From Microbacteriaceae bacterium (GTDB taxonomy: Bacteria; Actinomycetota; Actinomycetes; Actinomycetales; Microbacteriaceae), in assembly GCA_947455435.1 (NCBI GenBank), contig CANGNZ010000002.1, positions 1-57,988 of the forward strand: DNA of 57,988 nucleotides, given 5' to 3'. Each line of letters begins with the position of its first letter. Positions within the stretch are counted from its first letter, which is position 1. Shown one piece after another: positions 42,893-51,134 of the stretch. Under the pieces are notes generated by a model, which made no database searches, had not been told where the DNA came from, and was given only the letters and a program-made list of their open reading frames with translations. Position numbers and translations under genes: made by a program.

Positions 42893-43959
42893 CCACGTAC
42901 CTCCTTGCCGGTGGTGGCACGGCTGGGCATGTAAACCCGTTGCTCGCTCTTGCCGATCGAATAAAACTTCACGAACCAGATGCCGTCGTGATCGCGCTGG
43001 GTACAGCTGAAGGGTTGGAGTCTAGGCTTGTGCCGCTACGTGGATACGAGCTGGTGACCGTGGCCAGGCTGCCATTCCCGCGCCGACTCAACAAATATGC
43101 CTTTGGGTTTCCGGCTAAGTATCGGAAAGCTGTTTCTGAGGTCCGTGAGCTTATTAGGAGCCGTGGTGTAGACATCGTCGTCGGCTTTGGTGGTTACGCG
43201 AGCGCGCCAGCGTACGACGCGGCGGTTGCCGAAAATGTGCCCTTTGCCATTCACGAGGCGAATGCGCTGCCAGGCATGGCCAACAGGCGAGGTTCAAAAA
43301 AGGCTGCTGCCGTAGGTGTTGCGTTCGAAGGCACCCCGCTAAAGAATGCCGTTCTCGTCGGCATGCCGCTGAGGGTGGAGATTGAGAACCTCGTGAAGGG
43401 TTACGACAAGGCCTCCGCTCGGAAACATTTTGGTTTGGATGAATCCACCGTGACAGTTTTGGTTACGGGTGGTTCGCTTGGCGCTAAGCGCATCAACGAG
43501 ACGATCGCTAATTCGAGACACGTATTAACCGCCGCCGGAATTCAGGTGCTGCACATCGTCGGCGGAAGAAGTGAACTGCCCGAGGTTCACGAGGCAAACT
43601 TCGTCAGAATCTCCTACTGCGACAACATGGAACTGGCGATTGCCGCCGCCGATGTCGCCGTCGCGCGCGCGGGTGCCGCCACGGTTTCTGAGTTCAGTGC
43701 CGTTGGTTTGCCCGCCATCTATGTTCCTTACCCCGTTGGCAATGGCGAGCAGGCACTCAATGCCCGTTCAGCGGTTGCGGCTGAGGCAGCGATTATGGTG
43801 AAGGACGCCGACTTCACGCCCGATTATGTCGCCAGCACGATTGTGCCTCTCGTCTCAGACAGCAAGCGCATTGCAACGATGTCTGCGTCAACGGCACTGG
43901 TTGCCATTAGCGACGGCGCGGAGCGAATGTACCGCTTGGTTGCAGGCCTGAAGCGGTAG
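42889..43959 (+). CDS. murG: Lipid II synthase MurG
   Basis: A 356-residue membrane-associated GT-B glycosyltransferase that adds GlcNAc to lipid I. The N-terminal Gly-rich loop is [19 protein letters not shown], the acceptor region shows [14 protein letters not shown] and [12 protein letters not shown], and the C-terminal UDP-GlcNAc site has [12 protein letters not shown] and [15 protein letters not shown]. The open frame extends upstream to 42709 inside ftsW; ATG 42889 at the ATGA overlap gives the exact canonical N-terminus. Confidence 0.96.
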   Translation: MTTYLLAGGGTAGHVNPLLALADRIKLHEPDAVVIALGTAEGLESRLVPLRGYELVTVARLPFPRRLNKYAFGFPAKYRKAVSEVRELIRSRGVDIVVGFGGYASAPAYDAAVAENVPFAIHEANALPGMANRRGSKKAAAVGVAFEGTPLKNAVLVGMPLRVEIENLVKGYDKASARKHFGLDESTVTVLVTGGSLGAKRINETIANSRHVLTAAGIQVLHIVGGRSELPEVHEANFVRISYCDNMELAIAAADVAVARAGAATVSEFSAVGLPAIYVPYPVGNGEQALNARSAVAAEAAIMVKDADFTPDYVASTIVPLVSDSKRIATMSASTALVAISDGAERMYRLVAGLKR

Positions 43960-43991
43960 TCGCTTTTACTCTTTATCGAAGAAGGATTTCA

Positions 43992-45380
43992 ATGATTAAG
44001 CCAGATTTCTCGCAGCCAGTCCCGCAAGACCTCGGCACGGTGCACTTTATCGGTATCGGCGGTTCAGGCATGTCTGGAATTGCACGCATCCTGATTGGGA
44101 TGGGTCACAAAGTGACAGGCTCCGATCTTCGAGACACCTCAAACGTTGCAGCACTTCGCGAACTTGGTGCAGAAATCTTTATCGGTCACGACGAAGCTCA
44201 CTTAGGTAACCCAGACACCGTGGTCGTTACTTCGGCTCTCTGGCCAACTAACCCCGAGTACTTGTTGGCGAAGGCTAGGGGTATTCCGGTCATTCACCGG
44301 AGCCAGGCATTGGCTTATCTGACAACCAAAAAACGTCTTGTCGCAGTTGCTGGGGCGCACGGCAAGACCACCAGTACCGGAATGATCATCACGGCATTGC
44401 TTGAGCTTGGCGTTGACCCGAACTTCGTTAACGGTGGAGTAATTGCGGCCCTTGGAGCTTCGGCGGCAGCGGGTAAAGACGATCTGTTCGTGATCGAGGC
44501 GGACGAATCAGACGGCTCGTTTTTGCATTACGACACTTCCATTGCCTTGATTACGAACGTGGACCCAGATCACCTAGATCATTACGGTTCGCTTGAGGCG
44601 TTTCAGGCCGAATTTGCGAAATTCGCAAACAACGCCAAGGAGTTCGTAGCCATCAGTAGCGACGACGCCGGAGCAGTAGCAGTAACTAAGCTTCTCGGCA
44701 CCAAGAAGGTACTCACATTTGGCAGGGCTGCGGGCTCCTTTGTGCGTCTCAGCGAAATTGATGCCACTGGTGCTCGGGTTGCCTTCACAGTTGAGGTGGC
44801 TGGGCAGGAGTATTCGACGACTCTGCGAGTGCCGGGTGAACACAACGCTATAAACGCTGCCGGTGCGCTTGCGGTACTTCTCGGGTTAGGCTTCGATGCC
44901 GCTGCTTCGCTTGAGGCTATCTCGACCTTCGGAGGCACAGAGCGACGCTTTGAGCTTCACGGGGAGCGAAGGGGAGTGTCGGTTTACGATGATTTCGCGC
45001 ATCACCCAACCGAGGTAGTTGCCGCATTGACTGCCGCAAGGGCGGTTGTTGGGCAAGGCAAACTGATAACGGTTTTTCAACCGCACCTCTACAGCAGAAC
45101 CAGGTTGATGCATCAAGAGTTCGCCGAGGCGCTTGCGCTTAGCGATCAGGTCGTGGTTCTCGATATCTACGCGGCGCGCGAGGACCCTGAGCCAGGGGTT
45201 ACCGGTGCTCTCGTTTCTGATTCTTTTACCGACCCGACTAAGGTTCACTACGTGCCGCTTTGGGATGACGCTCCAGCAGTTGCAGCCAGTCTTGCTAGCG
45301 AAGGTGACTTCATAGTCACGATGGGCTGCGGAGATGTGTATCGCATGGTGCCAGCTCTTCTGGAGGCTTTGGAACATTGA
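43992..45380 (+). CDS. murC: UDP-MurNAc L-Ala ligase MurC
   Basis: A 462-residue Mur ligase that adds the first L-Ala. It opens with the UDP-binding segment [18 protein letters not shown], has the P-loop [15 protein letters not shown], the EADESDGSF motif, [11 protein letters not shown] and the late [17 protein letters not shown] precedes the ATG. The 32-nt gap after murG has TACTCT, a possible internal -10. The C-terminal codons overlap the ftsQ start (TTGA). Confidence 0.96.
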   Translation: MIKPDFSQPVPQDLGTVHFIGIGGSGMSGIARILIGMGHKVTGSDLRDTSNVAALRELGAEIFIGHDEAHLGNPDTVVVTSALWPTNPEYLLAKARGIPVIHRSQALAYLTTKKRLVAVAGAHGKTTSTGMIITALLELGVDPNFVNGGVIAALGASAAAGKDDLFVIEADESDGSFLHYDTSIALITNVDPDHLDHYGSLEAFQAEFAKFANNAKEFVAISSDDAGAVAVTKLLGTKKVLTFGRAAGSFVRLSEIDATGARVAFTVEVAGQEYSTTLRVPGEHNAINAAGALAVLLGLGFDAAASLEAISTFGGTERRFELHGERRGVSVYDDFAHHPTEVVAALTAARAVVGQGKLITVFQPHLYSRTRLMHQEFAEALALSDQVVVLDIYAAREDPEPGVTGALVSDSFTDPTKVHYVPLWDDAPAVAASLASEGDFIVTMGCGDVYRMVPALLEALEH

Positions 45381-46216
45381 AACGACCTCAGGGGCGACCT
45401 TCTGCTTCTAAGCGGCCACAGCCCGTTCTAAGAGCTACAAAGCCGACAAAAGCACCTAAAACCGCAAGGCCCGAGAAACTCAGAAAGGCACCACGGCAGG
45501 AGAGCCGCGTTGTCGCCTTTCGCCCCAAGCGTGGTTTGGGTCGCATTGTCTTATTCTCAACCGCTGTTTCGGTCTCGCTGCTTCTGAGCTTTGTTCTTGT
45601 CGCGGCTTTTTCGCCACTGTTGGCAATTGAAAAAATCGAAATTCGCGGCAACCACCGCATCCCCGTGAAGCTTTTGACTTCGGCGTTATCAAACCAACTC
45701 GGCAAGCCGCTTCCGCAGGCAACTCTTGAAGGCGTCTCTGCGGATTTGAAAAATTTCTCTCTCATTCAAAGCGTCTCGGTGGTTAACCTGCCACCCCACA
45801 CTCTTGAGGTCAGAATCGTTGAACGTCAACCAATCTGCATAATCAAATCTGCGTTGGGTTCGTTTCTCTATGACCCAGCTGGTGTGCGAATCGCGTCGGC
45901 TTCGCCAAAAGATATCTACCCGGTAGTGGAAGCAGCCGGCAAGCCGGGAGCTTCACCCGAATTCGGTGTGGCGATCAAGGCGTTACTCGCACTGCCTTTG
46001 AGTCTTTACCCGCGGGTTGCCAATGTCAGTGCTCCGTCGATGGACTCGGTAACCTTCACGCTTCGTGGCATGGCTGGTCAGAAGGTCATCTGGGGTGACA
46101 CAACGCAAGCGGCGCTGAAGGCCCGCGTTTTACTCGCATTGATCAAGCATCAGAAGAAGTCTGACCGGGTTACCTACGACGTCTCCTCCCCAAAAGCACC
46201 GACCGTTCGCTACTAG
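45377..46216 (+). CDS. ftsQ: Divisome protein FtsQ
   Basis: A 279-residue bitopic protein. A basic, Pro/Lys/Arg-rich cytoplasmic tail of about 55 residues precedes one membrane helix ([20 protein letters not shown]). Then comes a POTRA domain ([20 protein letters not shown]) and a beta domain with [18 protein letters not shown]. The TTG start overlaps the murC stop. Loss of ftsA and placement directly before ftsZ are usual for Actinobacteria. Confidence 0.93.
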   Translation: MKRPQGRPSASKRPQPVLRATKPTKAPKTARPEKLRKAPRQESRVVAFRPKRGLGRIVLFSTAVSVSLLLSFVLVAAFSPLLAIEKIEIRGNHRIPVKLLTSALSNQLGKPLPQATLEGVSADLKNFSLIQSVSVVNLPPHTLEVRIVERQPICIIKSALGSFLYDPAGVRIASASPKDIYPVVEAAGKPGASPEFGVAIKALLALPLSLYPRVANVSAPSMDSVTFTLRGMAGQKVIWGDTTQAALKARVLLALIKHQKKSDRVTYDVSSPKAPTVRY

Positions 46217-46257
46217 AGGCCGACACGCCCGCGCGCCTACCTCATTTTGGAGTCAGT

Positions 46258-46288
46258 TTGACTTACTTTTCAGGCGCATAAATAAACT
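46258..46288 (+). promoter_or_regulatory. Candidate ftsZ promoter (TTGACT ... TAAACT)
   Basis: TTGACT at 46258-46263 and TAAACT at 46283-46288 are separated by 19 nt, slightly long for a sigma-70 type promoter. TAAATA at 46279-46284 gives 15 nt. Either would start ftsZ transcripts just before the inverted repeat at 46302. Confidence 0.48.
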
Positions 46289-46301
46289 TCGCATCACGGC
46301 T

Positions 46302-46320
46302 CAACCTCAGGTAGAGGTTG
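46302..46320. promoter_or_regulatory. Perfect inverted repeat in the ftsZ leader
   Basis: CAACCTC-AGGTA-GAGGTTG is a perfect 7-5-7 dyad, 31 nt before the chosen ftsZ start. It lies about 13 nt after the TAAACT -10, so it could be an operator near the transcription start or an mRNA hairpin. FtsR, encoded at 14921, is the natural candidate regulator. Confidence 0.6.
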
Positions 46321-46351
46321 AAACTTGATGCAAACCCATGTGAGGAACCAA

Positions 46352-47614
46352 GTGGCTGTAAATCAGAACTTCCTAGCTGACATCAAGGTTGTCGGCGTCG
46401 GCGGCGGTGGCGTAAACGCCGTAAACCGCATGATCGAAGGCGACTTGCGCGGCGTTGAATTTATTGCCGTAAACACCGACGCTCAGCACCTTTTGATGAG
46501 TGCTGCGAACGTGAAGATTGACATTGGTCGCGACCTGACTCGCGGACTCGGTGCCGGAGCAGATCCAGCCGTGGGTCGCCGTGCCGCCGAGGAACACCGT
46601 GAGGAGATCGAGGCTGCACTCAAGGGCGCAGACATGGTTTTCGTAACCGCGGGTGAGGGAGGCGGAACCGGTACGGGTGCTGCTCCAATCGTTGCCGAAA
46701 TTGCCAAGAGCCTGGGTGCACTGACCGTTGGCGTAGTAACCAAGCCCTTCTCGTTTGAAGGGCCACTACGTGCCTCGAAGGCCGAGGCTGGAATCGAAAC
46801 CCTTCGTGCAGCCGTGGACTCACTTATCGTTGTGCCGAATCAGCGCCTCCTGGCTCTCGAAGACAAGAGCGTCAGCGTAGACAACGCGTTCGCAATTGCC
46901 GACAGCATCCTCAAAGCTGGTGTGCAAGGCATCACCGACCTGATCGCCAATCCCGGCCTGATTAACCTTGACTTCAACGATGTTCGTTCGGTGCTGGAGC
47001 AATCTGGCACCGCACTGATGGGTATCGGCGTCGCAAAGGGTGAAGACCGAGCAGTTCGCGCAGCAGAGGCAGCGATTCACAGCCCGCTACTAGAAGCAAG
47101 CATCGACGGCGCAAACGGCGTCTTGATGCTGGTTAACGGCGCCTCGACCCTTGGCCTCCACGAAGTTGATGAAGCTGCCCGTATGGTTCAGGAGGCCGTG
47201 AACCCGCAGGCAAACGTTATCTTCGGTTGCACCATCGATGACACCCTTGGCGACGAGATTCGAATCACGGTCATTGCTGCTGGTTTTGATGGCGGTTTGC
47301 CGCTAAAGCGCATGGCAGTTCGTCCAATGGTCTCTTCAGAGCCGAAACTTGAACCGGTCACCGCGCCAGTTGTCGCGCCAGTCGTGCCGGCTACACCGGC
47401 CGCCGAAACAGCGTCGAGAGTTCCGAGTTGGTTCGCCGACGACACCGAAGCCGCAGACACCGACGTCGAAGAGTACTTCTCGGGTGTTCCAAAGGCAGAG
47501 GCGGTCGAAGAAGACGCACCAAAGACCACGGCCATCAACATCGTCAGAGATCCAGAAGGCCCAGCTGACGGTATTTTCGGTGACGACCTGGACATCCCTG
47601 ACTTCTTGAGATGA
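46352..47614 (+). CDS. ftsZ: Cell division GTPase FtsZ
   Basis: A 420-residue tubulin-like GTPase that forms the Z ring. It has [15 protein letters not shown], the tubulin signature [23 protein letters not shown]-type T7 region with [19 protein letters not shown], and a disordered linker leading to the C-terminal peptide [11 protein letters not shown] that binds SepF. I chose GTG 46352: GAGGA is 5 nt upstream and the product starts [13 protein letters not shown]-like, as in relatives. ATG 46328 or TTG 46325 would add 8 or 9 residues. It overlaps yggS by ATGA. Confidence 0.96.
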   Translation: MAVNQNFLADIKVVGVGGGGVNAVNRMIEGDLRGVEFIAVNTDAQHLLMSAANVKIDIGRDLTRGLGAGADPAVGRRAAEEHREEIEAALKGADMVFVTAGEGGGTGTGAAPIVAEIAKSLGALTVGVVTKPFSFEGPLRASKAEAGIETLRAAVDSLIVVPNQRLLALEDKSVSVDNAFAIADSILKAGVQGITDLIANPGLINLDFNDVRSVLEQSGTALMGIGVAKGEDRAVRAAEAAIHSPLLEASIDGANGVLMLVNGASTLGLHEVDEAARMVQEAVNPQANVIFGCTIDDTLGDEIRITVIAAGFDGGLPLKRMAVRPMVSSEPKLEPVTAPVVAPVVPATPAAETASRVPSWFADDTEAADTDVEEYFSGVPKAEAVEEDAPKTTAINIVRDPEGPADGIFGDDLDIPDFLR

Positions 47615-48288
47615 GTTCGCTCGAAGAGCGATTGAGCGGGATCGATGCCCGCATCAGCGCGAGGCTCGAAGCAAATGGTCGCTCGTCCGATTCGCTAACC
47701 CGAATTGTGGTTAGCAAATTTCACCCGGCGTCGATGGTTCGTGATTTATACGCACTCGGGGTGCGCGACTTCGGTGAAAATCGAGATCAAGAGGCTTCGG
47801 CAAAGGCTTTAGAGGTAAAAGATCTCGAATTGAACTGGCATTTCATCGGCCAATTGCAATCGAATAAGGTCAAGAGCGTTGTCTCATACGCATCGGCTAT
47901 TCACTCGGTGGATCGCGGCTCCCTATTAGATGCACTCATCAAACAGACAGTTGAACGCCGTACCGCACTTGATGTCTTCGTGCAGGTGAACCTTACCGAT
48001 GACCCCGCCCGCGGTGGTGTCAACGAGGGCGAGCTCCTTGGATTCGCCGACAAAGTGGCAGCCGCGCCAGGTCTACGGCTTTTGGGCCTAATGGCCGTGG
48101 CGTCTCTCGACGGCGAGGAGGAACGGGATTTCGGTCGACTAGCCGAGCTCAGCGCTCAACTTCAGACTCACCACCCAGCCGCCACTTATCTCTCGGCGGG
48201 AATGTCCAATGACTTCGAATTGGCGATCGATTACGGTGCGACACACCTTCGCATCGGCACCGCAATCACAGGTAACCGCGCGTACTAG
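47611..48288 (+). CDS. PLP homeostasis protein (YggS/PLPBP family)
   Basis: A 225-residue single-barrel PLP-binding protein related to the N-terminal domain of alanine racemase. The PLP Lys is in [24 protein letters not shown] and [15 protein letters not shown] are the family signatures, and [20 protein letters not shown] closes the barrel. It regulates PLP supply and amino acid balance rather than catalysing a known reaction. It normally follows ftsZ and a pgeF/yfiH gene in Actinobacteria; pgeF is missing here and ftsZ couples directly to this gene. Confidence 0.94.
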   Translation: MSSLEERLSGIDARISARLEANGRSSDSLTRIVVSKFHPASMVRDLYALGVRDFGENRDQEASAKALEVKDLELNWHFIGQLQSNKVKSVVSYASAIHSVDRGSLLDALIKQTVERRTALDVFVQVNLTDDPARGGVNEGELLGFADKVAAAPGLRLLGLMAVASLDGEEERDFGRLAELSAQLQTHHPAATYLSAGMSNDFELAIDYGATHLRIGTAITGNRAY

Positions 48289-48316
48289 CAATATTCTTGA
48301 CCCAGGAGGATTTTCC

Positions 48317-48742
48317 ATGAGTTTTAAAGACACCATCGTTTCGTTCATCGGTCTAAACCAGGGTTCGAAAGCAGCACCAACCGGTCCAGCTTCGTCAGCC
48401 CCAGCAGCGCGTCAAGCGCCGCGCCCTGTAGCTGTAAAGCCACGCAGGGTTTCTGGTGACCTCAGCGAAATTTACACAGTCGAGATGAAGAGCTTCAAGG
48501 ACTGCACCGAGGTTTCAGATAACTTTCGTCAGGGCATTCCTGTGATCGTAAACATGGGAGCTTTGTCAGAGGTTGACTCTAAGCAAATGCTCAATTACAT
48601 GCTCGGACTCAAAGAGGGACTGTACGGTCACCTGCGCCGTGTAACCGACAAGGTTTGGTTGCTTTCACCTCAGCACGTTGAAGTTAACGAAGAAGAAACC
48701 GGCAACCCGGCTGACACCGACGACCTGCTAATCCAGCCGTAA
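48317..48742 (+). CDS. sepF: Z-ring membrane tether SepF
   Basis: A 141-residue protein that binds the FtsZ C-terminal peptide and anchors it to the membrane, replacing FtsA in Actinobacteria. It has an N-terminal amphipathic helix (MSFKDTIVSFIGL), a Pro/Ala-rich linker and the SepF core (VEMKSFKDCTEVSDNFRQGI and NMGALSEVDSKQMLNYMLG). I start at ATG 48317 with AGGAGGA upstream (48304-48310). The longer frame to 48209 runs through yggS. The position beside divIVA is conserved. Confidence 0.95.
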   Translation: MSFKDTIVSFIGLNQGSKAAPTGPASSAPAARQAPRPVAVKPRRVSGDLSEIYTVEMKSFKDCTEVSDNFRQGIPVIVNMGALSEVDSKQMLNYMLGLKEGLYGHLRRVTDKVWLLSPQHVEVNEEETGNPADTDDLLIQP

Positions 48743-48746
48743 TCCT

Positions 48747-49031
48747 TTGACGATCTTCGGATTTATCCTGTGGCTTTTGCTTCAGGCCTATTTCTACGTG
48801 ATGTTTGCGAGACTCATCGTCGAGTTGATCACCTTTAATAACCCCACACTCAGGGCCAAGCCATTGATGCACCTGATCATTCGTCTTACGTGGTCACTGA
48901 CGGAGCCGCCGCTGAAGGCGATGAGGCGAGTTGTCCCCAATATTCGTTTTGGTGGTGCGAGTATCGACCTTTCTTGGGCAATCTTGATGTTGCTGGTCAG
49001 CATCGCATCATCAGCCGTACAACACCTGTAA
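48747..49031 (+). CDS. YggT-family membrane protein
   Basis: A 94-residue protein with two or three hydrophobic segments (FGFILWLLLQAYFYVMFARL and LSWAILMLLVSIASSAV), separated by the family motif LTEPPLKAMRRVVPN. The start is TTG, 4 nt after the sepF stop. YggT proteins are found between sepF and divIVA across Gram-positives and cyanobacteria. The function is unclear; osmotic or division-related roles have been suggested. Confidence 0.9.
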   Translation: MTIFGFILWLLLQAYFYVMFARLIVELITFNNPTLRAKPLMHLIIRLTWSLTEPPLKAMRRVVPNIRFGGASIDLSWAILMLLVSIASSAVQHL

Positions 49032-49041
49032 CAGGCCATGC

Positions 49042-49056
49042 GGTAATCTTGTTACC
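49042..49056. promoter_or_regulatory. Perfect inverted repeat GGTAA-TCTTG-TTACC before divIVA
   Basis: A 5-5-5 dyad in the 48-nt gap before divIVA. It covers TAATCT (49044-49049), a possible -10. The ribosome binding site GAGGT is at 49071-49075. A protein bound here could control divIVA separately from the dcw operon. Confidence 0.42.
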
Positions 49057-49079
49057 GTTCAAGCAAAAGTGAGGTAACC

Positions 49080-49685
49080 ATGCCATTGACTCCTGAAGAC
49101 GTAGTCAATAAACGGTTTCAGCCGACGAAGTTTCGTGAAGGCTACGACCAAGACGAAGTAGACGATTTCTTAGATGAAATCGTTGTCGAGCTTCGCCGCC
49201 TCAACCAAGAGAACGAAGATCTTCGCCAGCGCTTGCTCGCTAGCGAAGGCCGAATCAACGAACTTCAGCGCGGCGGCGGCTCAATTACGACTTCGATTCC
49301 TGCCGTATCGGCCCTTGTCGATCCAGGTAGCGCGTTCCCTGAGGCTGTAGCCGACTCGAGCGCTCTCGACGGCAACAACACCAACAACCTTCTACAGCTG
49401 GCCCGCAAGCTACACGACGAACACGTGCAAGAGGGCCTAGAAAAGCGTGAGGCGCTGATCGCCGAAGGTCACGCCACGGCGAGCCGTATCGTCCGTGAAG
49501 CCGAGGCTCAGCACAAGGCAAACATGGGCAGACTCGAACAAGAGAAGGCTCTAATTGAACACAAGATTCAAGAGTTGCTCGCTTTCGAACGCGAGTACCG
49601 CTTGAAGCTAAAGACTTACATTGAAGCGCAATTGCGTGACCTCGAAACCGAAGCTCCGTCAAGCAATCAGACCGCTCTCGGTTAA
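49080..49685 (+). CDS. divIVA: Polar growth protein DivIVA (Wag31)
   Basis: A 201-residue coiled-coil protein that marks curved membrane at the pole and septum and, in Actinobacteria, directs tip growth. The N-terminal lipid-binding domain is PLTPEDVVNKRF, then TKFREGYDQDEVDDFLDEI; a first coiled coil follows, then a Gly/Ser/Thr linker (GGGSITTSIPAVSALV) and a longer C-terminal coiled coil. Mycobacterial Wag31 is phosphorylated on a linker Thr; Thr residues are present here in ITTS, but equivalence is not shown. Confidence 0.95.
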   Translation: MPLTPEDVVNKRFQPTKFREGYDQDEVDDFLDEIVVELRRLNQENEDLRQRLLASEGRINELQRGGGSITTSIPAVSALVDPGSAFPEAVADSSALDGNNTNNLLQLARKLHDEHVQEGLEKREALIAEGHATASRIVREAEAQHKANMGRLEQEKALIEHKIQELLAFEREYRLKLKTYIEAQLRDLETEAPSSNQTALG

Positions 49686-49688
49686 CTG

Positions 49689-50165
49689 GTGTCCCGCAGC
49701 TCGCTATACAGATTCCTGGGTGTCGGCACCCTGGTCTTAGTTTTGGACCAACTTGCCAAGCTTTTTGCATTGCGGTTCCTCGAGCCCGGCCACTCCGTAC
49801 CGTTCATCGGTGACGTCTTGAAGTTCTACCTGGTTAGAAACGATTCGGCCGCATTCTCGATTGGCAACGGGCAAACCTGGCTTTTCACCATTTTTTCAAG
49901 TGCTGCAGTTGCACTCCTGCTGTGGTTTGGACCCAAAACGAAATCCAAAAGCTGGGCTCTCACGGCTGGCCTTTTGCTCGGGGGAGTCTCGGGCAATTTG
50001 GTCGACAGAGTGACTCGCGCACCCGGGTTTCCGAATGGTCAAGTCATCGACTTCTTACAGTTGCCGTTTGGGTTCCCGATTTTTAACCTGGCAGACACTG
50101 CCATCGTGGTGGCCATGTCGATCGTCATGATTCGCATCCTTCGCGGTCACAAAATAGGTCAATGA
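49689..50165 (+). CDS. lspA: Lipoprotein signal peptidase II
   Basis: A 158-residue membrane aspartic protease that removes lipoprotein signal peptides after lipidation. Four hydrophobic helices. The two catalytic Asp lie in YLVRNDSAAFSIG and FPIFNLADTAIV. The start is GTG, 3 nt after the divIVA stop. In M. tuberculosis lspA also precedes an RluD-type gene (Rv1539-Rv1540, from memory). ATGA overlap with the next gene. Confidence 0.95.
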   Translation: MSRSSLYRFLGVGTLVLVLDQLAKLFALRFLEPGHSVPFIGDVLKFYLVRNDSAAFSIGNGQTWLFTIFSSAAVALLLWFGPKTKSKSWALTAGLLLGGVSGNLVDRVTRAPGFPNGQVIDFLQLPFGFPIFNLADTAIVVAMSIVMIRILRGHKIGQ

Positions 50166-51088
50166 GCGAACTAAAGATTCTTCAGGTACCAGACGGCCTT
50201 GCCGGCACGCGGGTTGACGCCGGCGTGGCCAAAATGCTTGGACTCTCCAGAACCGCTATTGCCGAACTCGTTGATGCCGGCAAAGTGACTTCGGCAGGCA
50301 AAGCTCTCTCAAAATCCGATCGACTAAACGCCGACCAGTTGGTTGAGGTGGATCTCGAGGCCCCCAAAAACAACCTGCTGATTAATGCCGACGAAGTTCC
50401 GGGGTTCCAAATCATTTACCAGGATGACCACCTTGTAGTCATCGACAAGCCAGCGGGTGTGGCGGCGCACCCATCGGTTGGCTGGGTTGGCCCAACCGTG
50501 CCAGGTGCACTACTAAGCCTTGGTATTCAGTTGAGTACCTCAGGTGCAGCTGAGCGGCAAGGCATCGTTCAGCGCCTAGACGTTGGCACCAGCGGCCTCA
50601 TGGTCTTAGCCAAGAGTGAATTGGCGTATTCGCGACTCAAGCAGGCGTTTCGCGATCGGGCGGTGCACAAGACCTACCACGCGCTTGTCCAGGGGCATCT
50701 CGACCCGCTTGCCGGCACCTTTGATGCACCAATCGCCCGCCACCCTAAATCTGAGTACAAATTTCACGTTGCCGAGGTTGGCAAAGACTCTGTTACGCAT
50801 TACCAGACCCTCGAAATGCTGAGGGCTGCCTCGCTAGTCGAGGTAATCCTCGAAACGGGTAGAACTCACCAGATCCGCGTGCACTTTTCGGCCTTTAGGC
50901 ACCCACTCGTCGGTGACACGATGTACGGGGCTGACCCATCCTTGGCGGCAAAGTTGAAGCTCGATCGTCAGTGGCTTCACGCGGTCAAGTTGGGTTTTGA
51001 ACACCCGGTAACGGGCGAGTCAGTTGAGTTTGAATCGGCCTACCCGGCAGATTTAGTTGACGCTTTGGAGAGCCTGCGAAGCGCTTAG
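50162..51088 (+). CDS. RluD-type pseudouridine synthase
   Basis: A 308-residue enzyme of the RluA/RluD group. The N-terminal S4 domain (GTRVDAGVAKMLGLSRTAIA) is followed by VIDKPAGVAAHPSVGW and the catalytic motif VQRLDVGTSGLMVLAKSE with its Asp; ETGRTHQIRVHFSAFRHPLVG is the second family signature. It makes pseudouridine in 23S rRNA; the precise sites are unassigned. It is coupled to lspA as in most Gram-positives. About 46 nt separate it from dnaE. Confidence 0.94.
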   Translation: MSELKILQVPDGLAGTRVDAGVAKMLGLSRTAIAELVDAGKVTSAGKALSKSDRLNADQLVEVDLEAPKNNLLINADEVPGFQIIYQDDHLVVIDKPAGVAAHPSVGWVGPTVPGALLSLGIQLSTSGAAERQGIVQRLDVGTSGLMVLAKSELAYSRLKQAFRDRAVHKTYHALVQGHLDPLAGTFDAPIARHPKSEYKFHVAEVGKDSVTHYQTLEMLRAASLVEVILETGRTHQIRVHFSAFRHPLVGDTMYGADPSLAAKLKLDRQWLHAVKLGFEHPVTGESVEFESAYPADLVDALESLRSA

Positions 51089-51100
51089 CCGCGGTTCGGT

Positions 51101-51106
51101 TACTCT
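51101..51106 (+). promoter_or_regulatory. Candidate -10 (TACTCT) for dnaE
   Basis: TACTCT lies 28 nt before the chosen dnaE ATG and would give a leader of about 20 nt. No clear -35. The Shine-Dalgarno sequence near the ATG is weak. Confidence 0.35.
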
Positions 51107-51134
51107 TGGTATTCCAACCCAAGATGAAGCGAAA

